This document shows, in pieces, positions 30,527-40,046 of a DNA stretch of 64,000 bases. Positions within the stretch are counted from its first letter, which is position 1; every line of letters begins with the position of its first letter. Location: NCBI RefSeq assembly GCF_023746595.1, contig NZ_CP080572.1:372001-436000 (forward strand), written 5' to 3'. The stretch comes from Thermococcus argininiproducens (GTDB taxonomy: Archaea; Methanobacteriota_B; Thermococci; Thermococcales; Thermococcaceae). Under the pieces are notes generated by a model. The model was given only the letters and a program-made list of their open reading frames with translations, had not been told where the DNA came from and searched no databases. The translations under genes and the position numbers were made by a program.

Positions 30527-30958
30527 ATGAGTGAAAAAGCAACCAAAAAGCAAGAACTTATAAAAGAGGCTTATAGGTTTGGATACTTTGTTGGGTATAA
30601 GGGACATACAGAATGGGTCTCCTGGGTCTCCAAGAAAAAAGGAGAAATCTACGAAAAGGCAAAGCTCTTTGGTATATATAATGAAGTAAGAACAGCATAT
30701 GAAAAGGGGCTAGAAGATGGAAAGGCCAGAAGATTAAAAGAAATAGAACTTGGACTCAGTAAATTAGAATCTGAGATCATTCCTGAGAGTACAAAAGAAG
30801 CTGCCGAAACCAAAGAAAAAAAAGAAATTGAAGAAGAATACCAAGCATTTGCAAAAACACCAAAAATAATGGAACCTCCTGAGATACTCAAACTCATAAA
30901 GTCCATAGAAGCCCCAAAAATGCTCTCTTTCCCTAAGATGCTCGGTGGAGAAGAATGA
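30527..30958 (+). CDS. Small helical protein coupled to the KaiC-like ATPase, unrecognised
   Basis: 143 residues (144 codons) starting MSEKATKKQELIKEAYRFGY; the frame is open to a GTG at 30518 that overlaps the KaiC-like stop. A compact N-terminal part (YRFGYFVGYKGHTEWVSW) is followed by a charged coiled-coil-like middle and a C-terminal PP..EILKLIKSIEAPKMLSF tail. I recognise no family. Tight linkage (overlap or 5-base gap) suggests a partner of the ATPase. Confidence 0.65.
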   Translation: MSEKATKKQELIKEAYRFGYFVGYKGHTEWVSWVSKKKGEIYEKAKLFGIYNEVRTAYEKGLEDGKARRLKEIELGLSKLESEIIPESTKEAAETKEKKEIEEEYQAFAKTPKIMEPPEILKLIKSIEAPKMLSFPKMLGGEE

Positions 30959-31091
30959 TTTCTCCATCGCCCCAACAAGCATATCCTCAAATTGAATCTA
31001 TCTTTTACAAGGTCATTTCTCTAGAGCCAAGAAAAGAATCCGAATAGTAAACTTTATTGCTTTTTCTAACTCATTTTATCTGGTGTTGGGA

Positions 31092-32777
31092 ATGAGGGAG
31101 TTTTTGAAAGAAAGCGATGTTTTTGATGCAGAAAATGTCATAAATTATATTGGAGAAATCAGCAAATTTCACAGAATCCAGGGCTCTAAAGAGCTTGTTG
31201 AGGCTGCAAGATATATTTTGGAAGAACTCAGAATAAATGGTATTAAAGCTGAACTCTTAGAAGAAGTTTACGATGGGGAAAAATGGCATTTAACCTTAGC
31301 CTCCCCGATTCCATGGGATCTCGTTTATGGAGAGATAAAGATCGATAAAGAACAGATAACCACATCAAAAACCCCTCTGATCGTGATGGCTCATTCACCA
31401 CCAGGTGACGTTGAAGGCGAAGTTATAGCAGTCGATAAAGAAGAAGATTGGAAAGAAGTAAAAGGAAAAGTAGTCCTTATCGGAGAAAAATGGTACGAAA
31501 ATTATAAAAAAGCTAACGAAAATGGTGCCATAGGATTCATAGCATACAAAAAAGGGACCGGAAAAGCATTTCCATATATAGGGCTGTTTTTGACCAAAAA
31601 TGATTTAAAGTGGGCAAAAATCCCGGCAGTTACTCTCAGCGAAAAAATTGCAAACAAGATTATTCAAAAACTCAAAAAAGGGGAAAAAATAAAAGTGAAA
31701 CTCAAAGTTGAGAGTGTTATCTCAGAGAAACAAACCTTACCCCTTGTATATGCCAAAATAGGAAGTCCTCCTTACATTCTCTTTACGGCACATATGTGCC
31801 ATCCCAAACCCGGAGCAAATGATAATGCAAGTGGCGCGGCCATGTTAATAGAGCTAGCCAGAGTTCTCAAAGAGTTCTACAACAACTCCTTCAGATTTGG
31901 ATTTGCATTTCTCTGGATTCCAGAGCACTATGGCACTCAGGCTTTTATAGAAAATTGGGCTCGTCTTGAAGAGTATTATGCAGTGATAAATCTAGACATG
32001 GTTGGCGGTAGCGAAGACAGGTCTGGATCGACTATAATGATAATAAAAACCCCTCTTTCACGATTTTCTATAATATCAGGACTACTGGAATACTTCATTA
32101 ACTTGGCAAACTCCGAGGGAGAAAGTTTTGGGGGAAGTCCATTACCAAAGATGAAAGCGAAAAGCTATCCCTACGAGATGGGAAGTGATCATGATGTCTT
32201 CAACATTTTTGGGATTCCAAGTGTGATGCCTATAACATGGCCTGATAAGTTTTATCATTCAAGTGAAGACAGCATTGAGAAAATTAGTAAAGAGATCCTC
32301 GAAATTATCGGAAAAGCCGTTCTAGCAACTTCATTAGCACTTTCTAAAGGAGAGATCAACCAACTCAAACGGTTTGCAAGGGCATATACAATGAAGTACT
32401 TAGGAGAGCTGAATATGGAAAAAGATCTTGAAGTTGCCGAGAAACTCGTCATGAATGGATTAAACAGAGATTCGGACTTTTTAGGAATAAATTTAGGACA
32501 TGAATTGAAATCAACCCCCTGGCTAAAGTGGCAAAGAAAGGGGATAATCTCTACCCGTTCCATCCGACAGTTAGACGAAAAGAAAGGAACAGAATTGGCT
32601 AAAATACTCGAAGATAGAAAAATAGGAATCCTCCTCCACGAACTCTTAATGCTTGGTGAAATGCTATCAGAAGAGGAAACCTACAATGTGTTGAAAGAGG
32701 AATTTGGAGAAATAGACCGGGAAAAACTTGAGAAGGCTCTTGAGATATTGAAATCACTCGACATTGTCTCTTTTTAG
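31092..32777 (+). CDS. M28-type metallopeptidase with PA-domain insertion
   Basis: About 561-residue aminopeptidase-like protein. Zinc ligands of a di-zinc M28 site can be read: HMCHPKPGANDNASGAA near residue 237, the general-base region WIPEHYGTQAF near 280, INLDMVGGS near 304 and the final His in FYHSSEDSIEKI. A protease-associated domain seems inserted between about 100 and 210. No signal peptide, so it acts in the cytoplasm. GGTG before ATG 31092 is better than GTG 31083. The C-terminal 150 residues are helical and unassigned. Its stop overlaps the convergent regulator gene by 24 bases. Confidence 0.82.
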   Translation: MREFLKESDVFDAENVINYIGEISKFHRIQGSKELVEAARYILEELRINGIKAELLEEVYDGEKWHLTLASPIPWDLVYGEIKIDKEQITTSKTPLIVMAHSPPGDVEGEVIAVDKEEDWKEVKGKVVLIGEKWYENYKKANENGAIGFIAYKKGTGKAFPYIGLFLTKNDLKWAKIPAVTLSEKIANKIIQKLKKGEKIKVKLKVESVISEKQTLPLVYAKIGSPPYILFTAHMCHPKPGANDNASGAAMLIELARVLKEFYNNSFRFGFAFLWIPEHYGTQAFIENWARLEEYYAVINLDMVGGSEDRSGSTIMIIKTPLSRFSIISGLLEYFINLANSEGESFGGSPLPKMKAKSYPYEMGSDHDVFNIFGIPSVMPITWPDKFYHSSEDSIEKISKEILEIIGKAVLATSLALSKGEINQLKRFARAYTMKYLGELNMEKDLEVAEKLVMNGLNRDSDFLGINLGHELKSTPWLKWQRKGIISTRSIRQLDEKKGTELAKILEDRKIGILLHELLMLGEMLSEEETYNVLKEEFGEIDREKLEKALEILKSLDIVSF

Positions 32778-33089
32778 TTCCTTTTCAATTTCATTTATTT
32801 TCTTCACGACATTTTCCCTAAGTTTTGCCAAGAGTTCCGATGGAGAAACTGCGGAGTAAGCGTAACCAAGCCAACCCCTCTCTATAAGCTCTCTTTTAAG
32901 AACTCCACGCCTATAGAGATTAAGCACATGCTCCCTAACACTCCTTTCACTTATTCCCAGCTCTTCTTTTATTTCCGTAACTCTCATAGAACTGTTTTTC
33001 TCAAGAAGAAGACGATATATCCTAAGTTCATTCTTTTTAAAACCCAAGCTTCTTAGGAGCCCTTCCAGTTTATCATAAATCTCTCCCAT
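32754..33089 (-). CDS. TrmB/ArsR-like winged-helix regulator
   Basis: 111-residue DNA-binding protein: YDKLEGLLRSLGFKKNELRI leads into a winged helix (MRVTEIKEELGISERSVREH, LYRRGVLKRELIERGWLGYAY) and a short C-terminal helix. GAGG five bases before ATG 33089 supports this start over the upstream open codons to 33122. Lacking any effector domain, it may act constitutively or through a partner. It overlaps the 3' end of the peptidase gene and lies just downstream of the phosphoesterase gene on the same strand. Confidence 0.8.
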   Translation of the reverse strand: MGEIYDKLEGLLRSLGFKKNELRIYRLLLEKNSSMRVTEIKEELGISERSVREHVLNLYRRGVLKRELIERGWLGYAYSAVSPSELLAKLRENVVKKINEIEKELKRDNVE

Positions 33090-33128
33090 CTTTGCCTCAC
33101 ACCTATGAAAATTTATCTTCATAATATT

Positions 33129-33788
33129 TTAAGGTTTCGGGTCTAGTTCAATCACTCCGAGGTACGTGCCATCTGGAAGATAAGCCTCCCCCTCTGAAGA
33201 TCTCTTTAAAAAGGGCACCATTTTTATTCCTTCCCTTACATCAAACCCCTCTATGTATGGATTTACTGTAGGAAGAATTAAGAAGTTACCAATTTTAAAA
33301 AAACATTTGGCCTTTTTAGTCCTATTCCCAATCTTTACACTAACTGCAGGATGAATATGACCTAAAATCGCTCTTTTGAATTCAACTTTTGGAAGCGATT
33401 GGTGCCCATGAAGAAAAAGCATGTTATCCAAAATAAAATAATCCACAACTTTTATGTTCTCAAACTTTGCTGTTATTTCTTCTATCTTCCCATCGTGGTT
33501 TCCCTTTGTGATAACAATTCTAAACTCAGTAAGCTCAGAAAAGAACTCCATTAACAGCTTTTTAGTGAAAGTTCCCAATCCAATAGGCTCTTTAACATCT
33601 CCGAGAACAATAAGTAAATCCGGTCTTTTCGATTTTACAAACTCTGCAAGGGTCTTTTCAAACCAAGTTCTCACCCTTAAACCTCTAGAAAGCTCAAATG
33701 CTATGTGAGGATCACCCAAAACAAGAACTTTCCCAAAGGATGTGTTAAGTTCAAGAGAAAGCTCCTCATAAAGAGAAAATGGTTCCAT
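33129..33788 (-). CDS. Calcineurin-like metallophosphoesterase (COG1407 type)
   Basis: 219-residue phosphoesterase with all five metal motifs in order: VLVLGDPHIAFE, LIVLGDVKEP, ITKGNHDGKIEE, LFLHGHQSLP and ILGHIHPAV. It belongs to the small archaeal/bacterial group near Lhr-associated phosphoesterases, whose substrate is often nucleic acid, though that is not shown here. The start is taken at ATG 33788 (AAGTGA upstream); ATGs at 33794 and 33797 are also possible. The regulator gene follows on the same strand after about 40 bases. Confidence 0.85.
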   Translation of the reverse strand: MEPFSLYEELSLELNTSFGKVLVLGDPHIAFELSRGLRVRTWFEKTLAEFVKSKRPDLLIVLGDVKEPIGLGTFTKKLLMEFFSELTEFRIVITKGNHDGKIEEITAKFENIKVVDYFILDNMLFLHGHQSLPKVEFKRAILGHIHPAVSVKIGNRTKKAKCFFKIGNFLILPTVNPYIEGFDVREGIKMVPFLKRSSEGEAYLPDGTYLGVIELDPKP

Positions 33789-33832
33789 ACGCATCACTTA
33801 AAAATAGAAGTGATAAGGCAAAGGAAGAAAGA

Positions 33833-33946
33833 TCAGATCAGTCCTCTCTCCTTCTTTCTCTGCCTCTTGAGTCTCCTGATTCTCTTTTTAATCCATTTCC
33901 ACCTCATTCTTCCCTTCTTTTTCCATTTCCTTGGTCTCCTCTTCAT
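33833..33946 (-). CDS. rpl41e: Ribosomal protein eL41
   Basis: 37 codons giving an extremely basic single helix ([18 protein letters not shown]...). Its second half, [20 protein letters not shown], lines up directly with the 25-residue eukaryotic eL41 (MRAKWRKKRMRRLKRKRRK). GAGGTGATC lies 4 bases before the ATG, and a TATA-like CTTAAAAAC (33992-34001, minus) sits about 50 bases upstream. The longer frame running upstream to 34078 lacks an RBS and would read through this promoter. The gene is easily missed because of its size. Confidence 0.88.
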
Positions 33947-33989
33947 GATGATCACCTCTATGATCGTTCCAGAGTATCCTCGCTTTGCT

Positions 33990-34335
33990 TGGTTTTTAAG
34001 CTTTTCCATCAAAAGATACCAGAGTATAGCAAAAATAAAAAAGACAAAATAAAGGAGATAAATAACGATTTTGACCAATCAGAACTTTTCCCTTATTTTG
34101 AATATACCACAGCCACGAAAAGAGTTGATAATTGATAAATAGAAACAAAAACTCTCCTTAACATCTTTGTGATACCCACAATATCGATCTATACTTGTAA
34201 AGAGTTGTTAACTATGTTAAGGTCATTAAAAGATCTTAAAATTTTGTTTTTTCAATTATCCCCGCCTAGCCTCTCCTTGCACTCCCGATAAATTATTATA
34301 TTGTTTATTAAACCTAATAATTGTGGGGGAGAAAA
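33990..34335. other. Gene-free gap between eL41 and nitrilase
   Basis: Apart from the eL41 TATA box at its left edge and a TATTATATTGTTTATTAAAC promoter-like stretch (34290-34312) before the nitrilase gene, I see no gene, repeat or strong structure here. Confidence 0.6.
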
Positions 34336-35130
34336 ATGAAAGTTGGATTCATTCAGATGGAGCCAAAACTCTTAGACTTAGATGCCAACTTGAGCAAGGC
34401 AGAAAAACTGATTAAAGAAGCTGCAAAACAGGATGCTAAGCTTATTGTGCTACCTGAACTCTTTGACACAGGATATAACTTTGAGACAAAAGATGAGGTT
34501 ATAGAAATAGCTCAGGAAGTCCCGGATGGTGAAACAACCCAATTTTTAGTCGAACAGGCAAAAGAACATGAAATGTTCATCGTAGCCGGCACCGCAGAAA
34601 AAGATGAAAAGGGAAAACTTTACAATTCTGCCGTTATTGTAGGGCCCCTTGGAGGAGGCTACATTGGAAAATACAGAAAAATCCACCTTTTTTACAGAGA
34701 AAAACTCTTTTTTGAACCAGGCAATCTTGGATTTCATGTATTTAATATTGGAATTGCTAAAGTTGGAATAATGATTTGTTTTGATTGGATTTTCCCTGAG
34801 GCCATGAGGGCCCTCGCACTAAAAGGAGCTGACATTGTAGCACATCCAGCTAACCTTGTTCTCCCATATGCACCAAGGGCCATGCCAATAAGGAGCCTCG
34901 AGAACAGGGTATTCAGCATAACCGCAAACAGAATTGGACAAGAGAGAGGATTGAGATTCATAGGAATGAGTCAGGTAAACTCACCAAAAGCAGAAATCCT
35001 ACTTAGAGCAAGTGAAGATAAAGAAGAAGTTGGTGTCGTCGAAATAAATGTTGAAGAAGCCAGGAATAAAAAATTAAATGAATTTAACGATCTATTTAAA
35101 GATAGAAGACCCGAATATTATGCCCCTTAA
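34336..35130 (+). CDS. Nitrilase-family amidohydrolase
   Basis: 264-residue carbon-nitrogen hydrolase close to the thermostable Pyrococcus abyssi nitrilase. The Glu-Lys-Cys triad is visible: E in VVLPELFDTGYNFE-like IVLPELFDTGYNF, K in YIGKYRKIHLFYRE, C in VGIMICFDWIFPEAMR. GGGGGAG precedes ATG 34336, so the TTG 34321 extension is dropped. The family hydrolyses nitriles or amides; Pyrococcus enzymes act on aliphatic dinitriles in vitro, but the natural substrate is unknown. Confidence 0.92.
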   Translation: MKVGFIQMEPKLLDLDANLSKAEKLIKEAAKQDAKLIVLPELFDTGYNFETKDEVIEIAQEVPDGETTQFLVEQAKEHEMFIVAGTAEKDEKGKLYNSAVIVGPLGGGYIGKYRKIHLFYREKLFFEPGNLGFHVFNIGIAKVGIMICFDWIFPEAMRALALKGADIVAHPANLVLPYAPRAMPIRSLENRVFSITANRIGQERGLRFIGMSQVNSPKAEILLRASEDKEEVGVVEINVEEARNKKLNEFNDLFKDRRPEYYAP

Positions 35131-35147
35131 GTCCGAAGGGGTGTGGA

Positions 35148-36875
35148 ATGGGTGGGCTCTTCAAAAATGATTATGTAATAAAAGAACAGCCTTCACACAC
35201 TCAAGAAATTATTCAAAAAGGAGTGGACAAAGAGAGTCTAAATAAATTACTAGAGCGAATTAAAGAAGGAGATCTCCCCATAAAAATCAGAACACTTCAG
35301 ATATTGAATGAAAAGGTTAAACTTACTGATATAGAACAACGAAAGAGATTTTTAGAAGAAGGTTTGGAGACACTGCTAGAAAACCTCTTTGATGAAAATC
35401 AAAGAATCCAAGAACTAACCCTGAGAGTGCTGGAATCATTAATAAAGGGAATATCACTACCAGTTAACGCTTCCTTAAAAATTTTTGAAACAATTAGCAT
35501 TCCACGCATACTAGAGAATGATTTTGTATTCCTACAGCTTGCAAATACATTCAAAGCTTTGAAGTTCATAAAACCTCATCCGTCTATTTTAAACTACCTT
35601 ACTGAAATGACACTCTCAGGGGATGATAGAGTACGAGTCTTGGGAACATGGGGCCTCTGGAGGTTTTTGAATTCTACTAGAGATATCAGATCAACAGAGA
35701 TTCTGGAAGGGATTTTATCAAAGATCCCCAGTCTATTAGAGAGTGAGGATGAAACTGTGGTGGAAGTTACACTTGAACTTATCAAGGAGATTGCAACAAA
35801 ATACCAAGATTCAGGTGAGATTATCAAAAGATCCTTTGCATGGATAAAAGTCATGAAAGAAATTGAAAAATCTGGAAGCTGGCTTATAAGAAGCGAACTG
35901 AAAAGAACTATCAATTATCTCATTGAGCTTATCCGTGAATACTATCGTATGAGAATAAACGAATCATTTAGAGTACTGGAGGACTTAATTCAAGAAGAAA
36001 GGTATGAAGACGCCATGACTTTAGCTGGGATAATAGGCAATGAAGACATTATCAAATGGGTTTCTCAGAAGATAAAAGAAAACAAAAGAGAAAAAGAAAA
36101 AGGGATTGAAGGTCTCCCCAGATTAGTGAGTGGGCCCAAGTACCTTAATATCCCCTCCGACCTAACAGAAAAAACAATTTATATACCCAGTTTAAGCTCT
36201 CTAGCACTCAGAAAAAAGACAGTTGGAAATGATGGGAATGTAAATAGTAAATTTGAATTGAACAAAATGAAAAAAGATCTTTCAAACCTCATGACAAAAT
36301 TAAGGAGCAGTGATAGTGTAGAAATTATAGATGCTCTCTGGGAGCTTTATGAACTTTCTGATGAGATAAACTCCCAGAACGTAGAGGAGTTTAGACTTTT
36401 TGTTCCTGAACTGCTTAGAATTTTCTCTTCCACAAATAATGAATGGATGGTAGATAAAACTGCGAAAATTCTTGCAAAAATATTAGGTATCCTCCCAAAT
36501 TCACAAGAATATACAAATGATATCGCCAAATTCCTGTTTTTAGAAGATAAACACAAAATGAGAGCTCTAATTTTCTTTAAATATTATCTAAAAAACAAGT
36601 GGGACAAGAATGCATGGGAACTGATATTAAAATATTTGCCTAGATTACTCACAAAAAAGAAAACTGCAATATGGGCATTAGGAATCATAGAAATCATTAT
36701 CGATACCATCCCACCAGAGGAAACGGAAAGACTAAGGGAATTGATGGCGATTTTGGGGAGTCTAAACCCCAAAGTGCCAGAAATCATGGAAAGAAGAATA
36801 AAAATTTTGATTGAAGAAATAAACAAAAAATTAAAAGGCCAAAGAAACATAGAAAATTATGTAAAATCGGAATGA
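35148..36875 (+). CDS. HEAT/ARM-like helical repeat protein, unrecognised
   Basis: 575 residues, almost wholly alpha-helical, with repeated paired helices such as LTLRVLESLIKGISLPVNAS and VRVLGTWGLWRFLNST in the N-terminal half and LRIFSSTNNEWMVDKTAKIL in the C-terminal half, separated by a low-complexity linker (residues 310-385). This is the look of a HEAT/ARM scaffold; no catalytic motif. GGGGTGTGG precedes the ATG. Its TGA stop lies inside the C box of the sRNA that follows, and a coiled-coil gene comes next, suggesting a three-part unit. Confidence 0.7.
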   Translation: MGGLFKNDYVIKEQPSHTQEIIQKGVDKESLNKLLERIKEGDLPIKIRTLQILNEKVKLTDIEQRKRFLEEGLETLLENLFDENQRIQELTLRVLESLIKGISLPVNASLKIFETISIPRILENDFVFLQLANTFKALKFIKPHPSILNYLTEMTLSGDDRVRVLGTWGLWRFLNSTRDIRSTEILEGILSKIPSLLESEDETVVEVTLELIKEIATKYQDSGEIIKRSFAWIKVMKEIEKSGSWLIRSELKRTINYLIELIREYYRMRINESFRVLEDLIQEERYEDAMTLAGIIGNEDIIKWVSQKIKENKREKEKGIEGLPRLVSGPKYLNIPSDLTEKTIYIPSLSSLALRKKTVGNDGNVNSKFELNKMKKDLSNLMTKLRSSDSVEIIDALWELYELSDEINSQNVEEFRLFVPELLRIFSSTNNEWMVDKTAKILAKILGILPNSQEYTNDIAKFLFLEDKHKMRALIFFKYYLKNKWDKNAWELILKYLPRLLTKKKTAIWALGIIEIIIDTIPPEETERLRELMAILGSLNPKVPEIMERRIKILIEEINKKLKGQRNIENYVKSE

Positions 36876-36923
36876 TGAATCTGGAGCCCCCTGAGTGATG
36901 AGGAAGTTTCGCGGGGCTGACCG
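36868..36923 (+). ncRNA. C/D box sRNA (2'-O-methylation guide)
   Basis: Boxes in order: C ATGATGA (36872-36878), 12-nt guide, D' CTGA (36891-36894), C' GTGATGA (36895-36901), 15-nt guide, D CTGA (36917-36920). CGG before C and CCG after D form the terminal stem. The D' guide AUCUGGAGCCCC would target a GGGGCUCCAGAU-like site and the D guide a CCCCGCGAAACUUCC-like site, methylating the base opposite the fifth guide nucleotide. D' and C' are unusually close. The upstream ORF's stop codon lies within the C box. Confidence 0.8.
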
Positions 36924-36925
36924 TA

Positions 36926-37204
36926 ATGATAAAAAGAATCCTCTGTAAGGACCTCTATCAGGAAATAGAGAGACTTGAACGTTCTATTATTGAGCTTGAA
37001 GAAGAAATAATTGAGTTAAAAACCCAACTCAACATGAAAACAGAAGAAGCAACTAGTCTTTACATTGAGAACCAGAGCCTAAGGCACAAAATAGAAAGAC
37101 TAGAAAAGACACACAACCAGCTCATTGAAATGCTTAAGAAGATGAAAATACCATTTGTAGTAATTGATGAGGACGAATTCAAAGATATAGAAGTTGACAA
37201 ATAA
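36926..37204 (+). CDS. Small coiled-coil protein
   Basis: 92 residues forming one long heptad-type helix (ERLERSIIELEEEIIELKTQ, then ENQSLRHKIERLEKTHNQLI) and a short acidic tail ending DEDEFKDIEVDK. No recognised family. It starts three bases after the sRNA terminal stem and has only a poor RBS (GGGGCTGA, part of the sRNA D box), so translation may depend on the upstream HEAT-like gene. A partner role for that scaffold protein is plausible but unproven. Confidence 0.65.
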   Translation: MIKRILCKDLYQEIERLERSIIELEEEIIELKTQLNMKTEEATSLYIENQSLRHKIERLEKTHNQLIEMLKKMKIPFVVIDEDEFKDIEVDK

Positions 37205-37306
37205 CGTATTTTTCATCTCTACTCCAAAGTTATGAAGCCTCATTCAGACAAAGGCTTTTTAACATAAAGCACAACTTTTAGGTTAGAATTAGAAATGGTG
37301 ATAATC

Positions 37307-40033
37307 ATGGACATGAGTACTAGAATGTTCAAAGAGGAAGGATGGATAAGAAAAACGTGTAAAGTATGTGGGAAACCATTCTGGACTCTAGATCCGGATA
37401 GAGAGACATGTGGAGACCCACCCTGTGATGAGTACGAGTTCATTGGGAATCCAGGAATTCCAAAGAAATATACTCTAGACGAGATGAGAGAGGCATTTCT
37501 AGGTTTTTTTGAGAGAAACGGACATGGAAGAGTAAAACGCTATCCAGTACTCCCTAGATGGAGAGATGACGTTCTTCTAGTTGGTGCAAGCATTATGGAC
37601 TTCCAACCATGGGTTATAAGTGGAGAAGCCGAACCCCCAGCAAACCCCCTAACTATTTCGCAACCCTCAATTAGATTTACTGATATTGACAACGTGGGTA
37701 TTACCGGCAGACACTTCACAATCTTCGAAATGATGGCACATCACACTTTCAACTATCCTGGAAAACCAATATACTGGATGGATGAGACTGTTGAGTACGC
37801 TTATGAGTTCTTTACTAAAGATCTAGGTATGAAAGGAGAGGATATAACTTTCAAAGAAAACCCATGGGCTGGAGGAGGAAATGCCGGGCCCGCTTTCGAA
37901 GTGCTTTACCGCGGCCTAGAGGTGGCAACCCTCGTTTTCATGCAATATAAATTAGCCCCACCCGATGCAGATCCATCTCAAATAGTGGAGATAAAAGGAG
38001 ACAAATACATTCCCATGGATACGAGGGTAGTTGACACCGGTTACGGCCTAGAGAGGCTCGTATGGATGAGCCAAGGGACACCCACAGCCTATGATGCCGT
38101 TCTTGGATATGTCGTTGAGCCGCTCGAGAGACTGGCAGGAGTGGAGAAGATAGATGATAGAATCCTAATGGAGAACTCCCGCCTCGCTGGAATGTTTGAT
38201 ATAGAAGATATGGGCGATCTGAGAGTATTGAGAGAGACGGTTGCTAAAAAGGTTGAAATTGCTCCAGACGAACTTACAAGACTCGTTAGACCATACGAGC
38301 TCATCTATGCAATAGCAGACCATACAAAAGCTCTCACCTTCATGCTAGCCGATGGTGTTGTTCCATCAAATGTAAAAGCCGGTTATCTAGCAAGACTTCT
38401 CATAAGAAAGAGTATAAGACATCTCAGAGAGCTTGGTTTAGAGATCCCCCTTAGTGAAATAATGGCACTGCACATAAAAGAACTCCACAAGACATTCCCA
38501 GAATTCAAAGAGATGGAGGATGTCATCCTAGACATGGTAAATGTTGAGGAAAAGAAATATGCCGAAACTTTAGAAAGAGGAAGTGGACTTGTCAAGAGAG
38601 AAATAGACAAACTCAAAAAGCAGGACATTGGAGAACTTCCACTTGATAAACTCATGCTCTTCTATGAGAGCCATGGATTAACTCCCGAAATTGTAAAGGA
38701 AATAGCCGAAAAAGAGGGTATGAAGGTTCATGTTCCAGATAACTTCTACAGCCTAATTGCAAAAGAAGCCGAGAAGACTGCCAAAAAAGAAGAGGGAGAA
38801 CAAAAGATAGTAGACTTTGAGCTTGTTCAGGATTTACCAGATACAAGGACACTCTATTATGAAGACCCATTTATGAAAGAATTTGACGCAAAAGTCCTCA
38901 AAGTGATCGAGAATTGGATTGTCTTAGACGCTACAGCCTTCTATCCCGAAGGCGGTGGGCAACCGTGTGACTTAGGAGAGCTAAATGACGTTGAAGTGAT
39001 GGATGTCCAAAAAATAGGAAAGGTAATACTACACAAGGTCAAGAACCCAGAAAAATTCAAAGAAGGAGAAGTTGTCCACGGTAAAATTAACTGGCAAAGG
39101 AGAATACAACATATGAGACACCACACCGGAACCCACGTTCTTATGGGTGCCTTGGTTAGGGTTCTTGGGAAACATGTATGGCAGGCCGGTTCCCAGTTAA
39201 CCACTGAGTGGGCAAGATTAGACATAGCTCACTACAAGCGTATCAGCGAGGAGGAACTTAAGAAAATAGAACTTCTAGCAAACAAGATTGTTATGGAAGA
39301 TAGAGAGGTAAAATGGGAATGGCTTCCAAGAACAGAAGCAGAACAAAGATATGGCTTCAGACTCTACCAAGGTGGTGTTGTGCCTGGAAAGATAATCAGG
39401 GTGCTTAACATCAAAGACTGGGACGTTCAAGCATGTGGTGGTACACACTTATCAAGCACTGGCCTAATTGGGCCAATAAAAATCTTAAGAACAGAGAGAA
39501 TACAAGATGGTGTTGAGAGGATAATCTTTGCATGTGGTGAAGCGGCTATTAAACAATGGCAGAAAGAAAAGGAGATTTTGAGTAAAACTAGTGAAGTCTT
39601 TAGAGTACCGCCAGAGAAATTACCCGAGACCGCGGAGAGGTTCTTCGAAGAATGGAAACAGGCAAGAAAAGAAGTGGAAAAGCTTAACAAAGAACTTGCA
39701 AAGCTTTTAGTCTATGAGCTCGAGAGTAAAGTTGAGAAAATAGGCGAAATAGAGTTCATCGGTGCTGTGGTCGAAGGAGAGATAGATCACCTGAGAGAGG
39801 CAGCCCTTAAACTCAAGAAACCAAACCGCATTGTGGCGTTGATAAGCGAAGACAGCCGTGCGGTGGTGGTTACCGTAGGCGAAAATCTCGATTACAAAGC
39901 AGGTGATTTGATAAGAATACTCACAAAGGTCGCTGGCGGTGGTGGTGGAGGCAAGAAAGACTTAGCCCAAGGAAAGATAAAGAACATCCTAAAGGCCAAA
40001 GAAGCCCTTGAAGAGCTTAAAAAGGCTCTCTAA
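37307..40033 (+). CDS. alaS: Alanyl-tRNA synthetase
   Basis: 908-residue class II synthetase, archaeal type. N-terminal [13 protein letters not shown] begins with a zinc-like CxxC, characteristic of archaeal AlaRS. The aminoacylation core includes [20 protein letters not shown] and [19 protein letters not shown]; the editing domain has HHTGTHVL and [10 protein letters not shown] metal motifs; the C-terminal DHH-associated domain ends with the glycine-rich [27 protein letters not shown] precedes ATG 37307, so the 37295 start is less likely. Monocistronic promoter; a small nuclease-like gene overlaps or abuts its 3' end. Confidence 0.96.
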   Translation: MDMSTRMFKEEGWIRKTCKVCGKPFWTLDPDRETCGDPPCDEYEFIGNPGIPKKYTLDEMREAFLGFFERNGHGRVKRYPVLPRWRDDVLLVGASIMDFQPWVISGEAEPPANPLTISQPSIRFTDIDNVGITGRHFTIFEMMAHHTFNYPGKPIYWMDETVEYAYEFFTKDLGMKGEDITFKENPWAGGGNAGPAFEVLYRGLEVATLVFMQYKLAPPDADPSQIVEIKGDKYIPMDTRVVDTGYGLERLVWMSQGTPTAYDAVLGYVVEPLERLAGVEKIDDRILMENSRLAGMFDIEDMGDLRVLRETVAKKVEIAPDELTRLVRPYELIYAIADHTKALTFMLADGVVPSNVKAGYLARLLIRKSIRHLRELGLEIPLSEIMALHIKELHKTFPEFKEMEDVILDMVNVEEKKYAETLERGSGLVKREIDKLKKQDIGELPLDKLMLFYESHGLTPEIVKEIAEKEGMKVHVPDNFYSLIAKEAEKTAKKEEGEQKIVDFELVQDLPDTRTLYYEDPFMKEFDAKVLKVIENWIVLDATAFYPEGGGQPCDLGELNDVEVMDVQKIGKVILHKVKNPEKFKEGEVVHGKINWQRRIQHMRHHTGTHVLMGALVRVLGKHVWQAGSQLTTEWARLDIAHYKRISEEELKKIELLANKIVMEDREVKWEWLPRTEAEQRYGFRLYQGGVVPGKIIRVLNIKDWDVQACGGTHLSSTGLIGPIKILRTERIQDGVERIIFACGEAAIKQWQKEKEILSKTSEVFRVPPEKLPETAERFFEEWKQARKEVEKLNKELAKLLVYELESKVEKIGEIEFIGAVVEGEIDHLREAALKLKKPNRIVALISEDSRAVVVTVGENLDYKAGDLIRILTKVAGGGGGGKKDLAQGKIKNILKAKEALEELKKAL

Positions 40034-40046
40034 CTTTTTCAACTTT

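Noticed and set aside
33705-34135. Plus-strand frames opposite eL41
   Set aside because: Compositionally odd shadows of the eL41 gene and its promoter.
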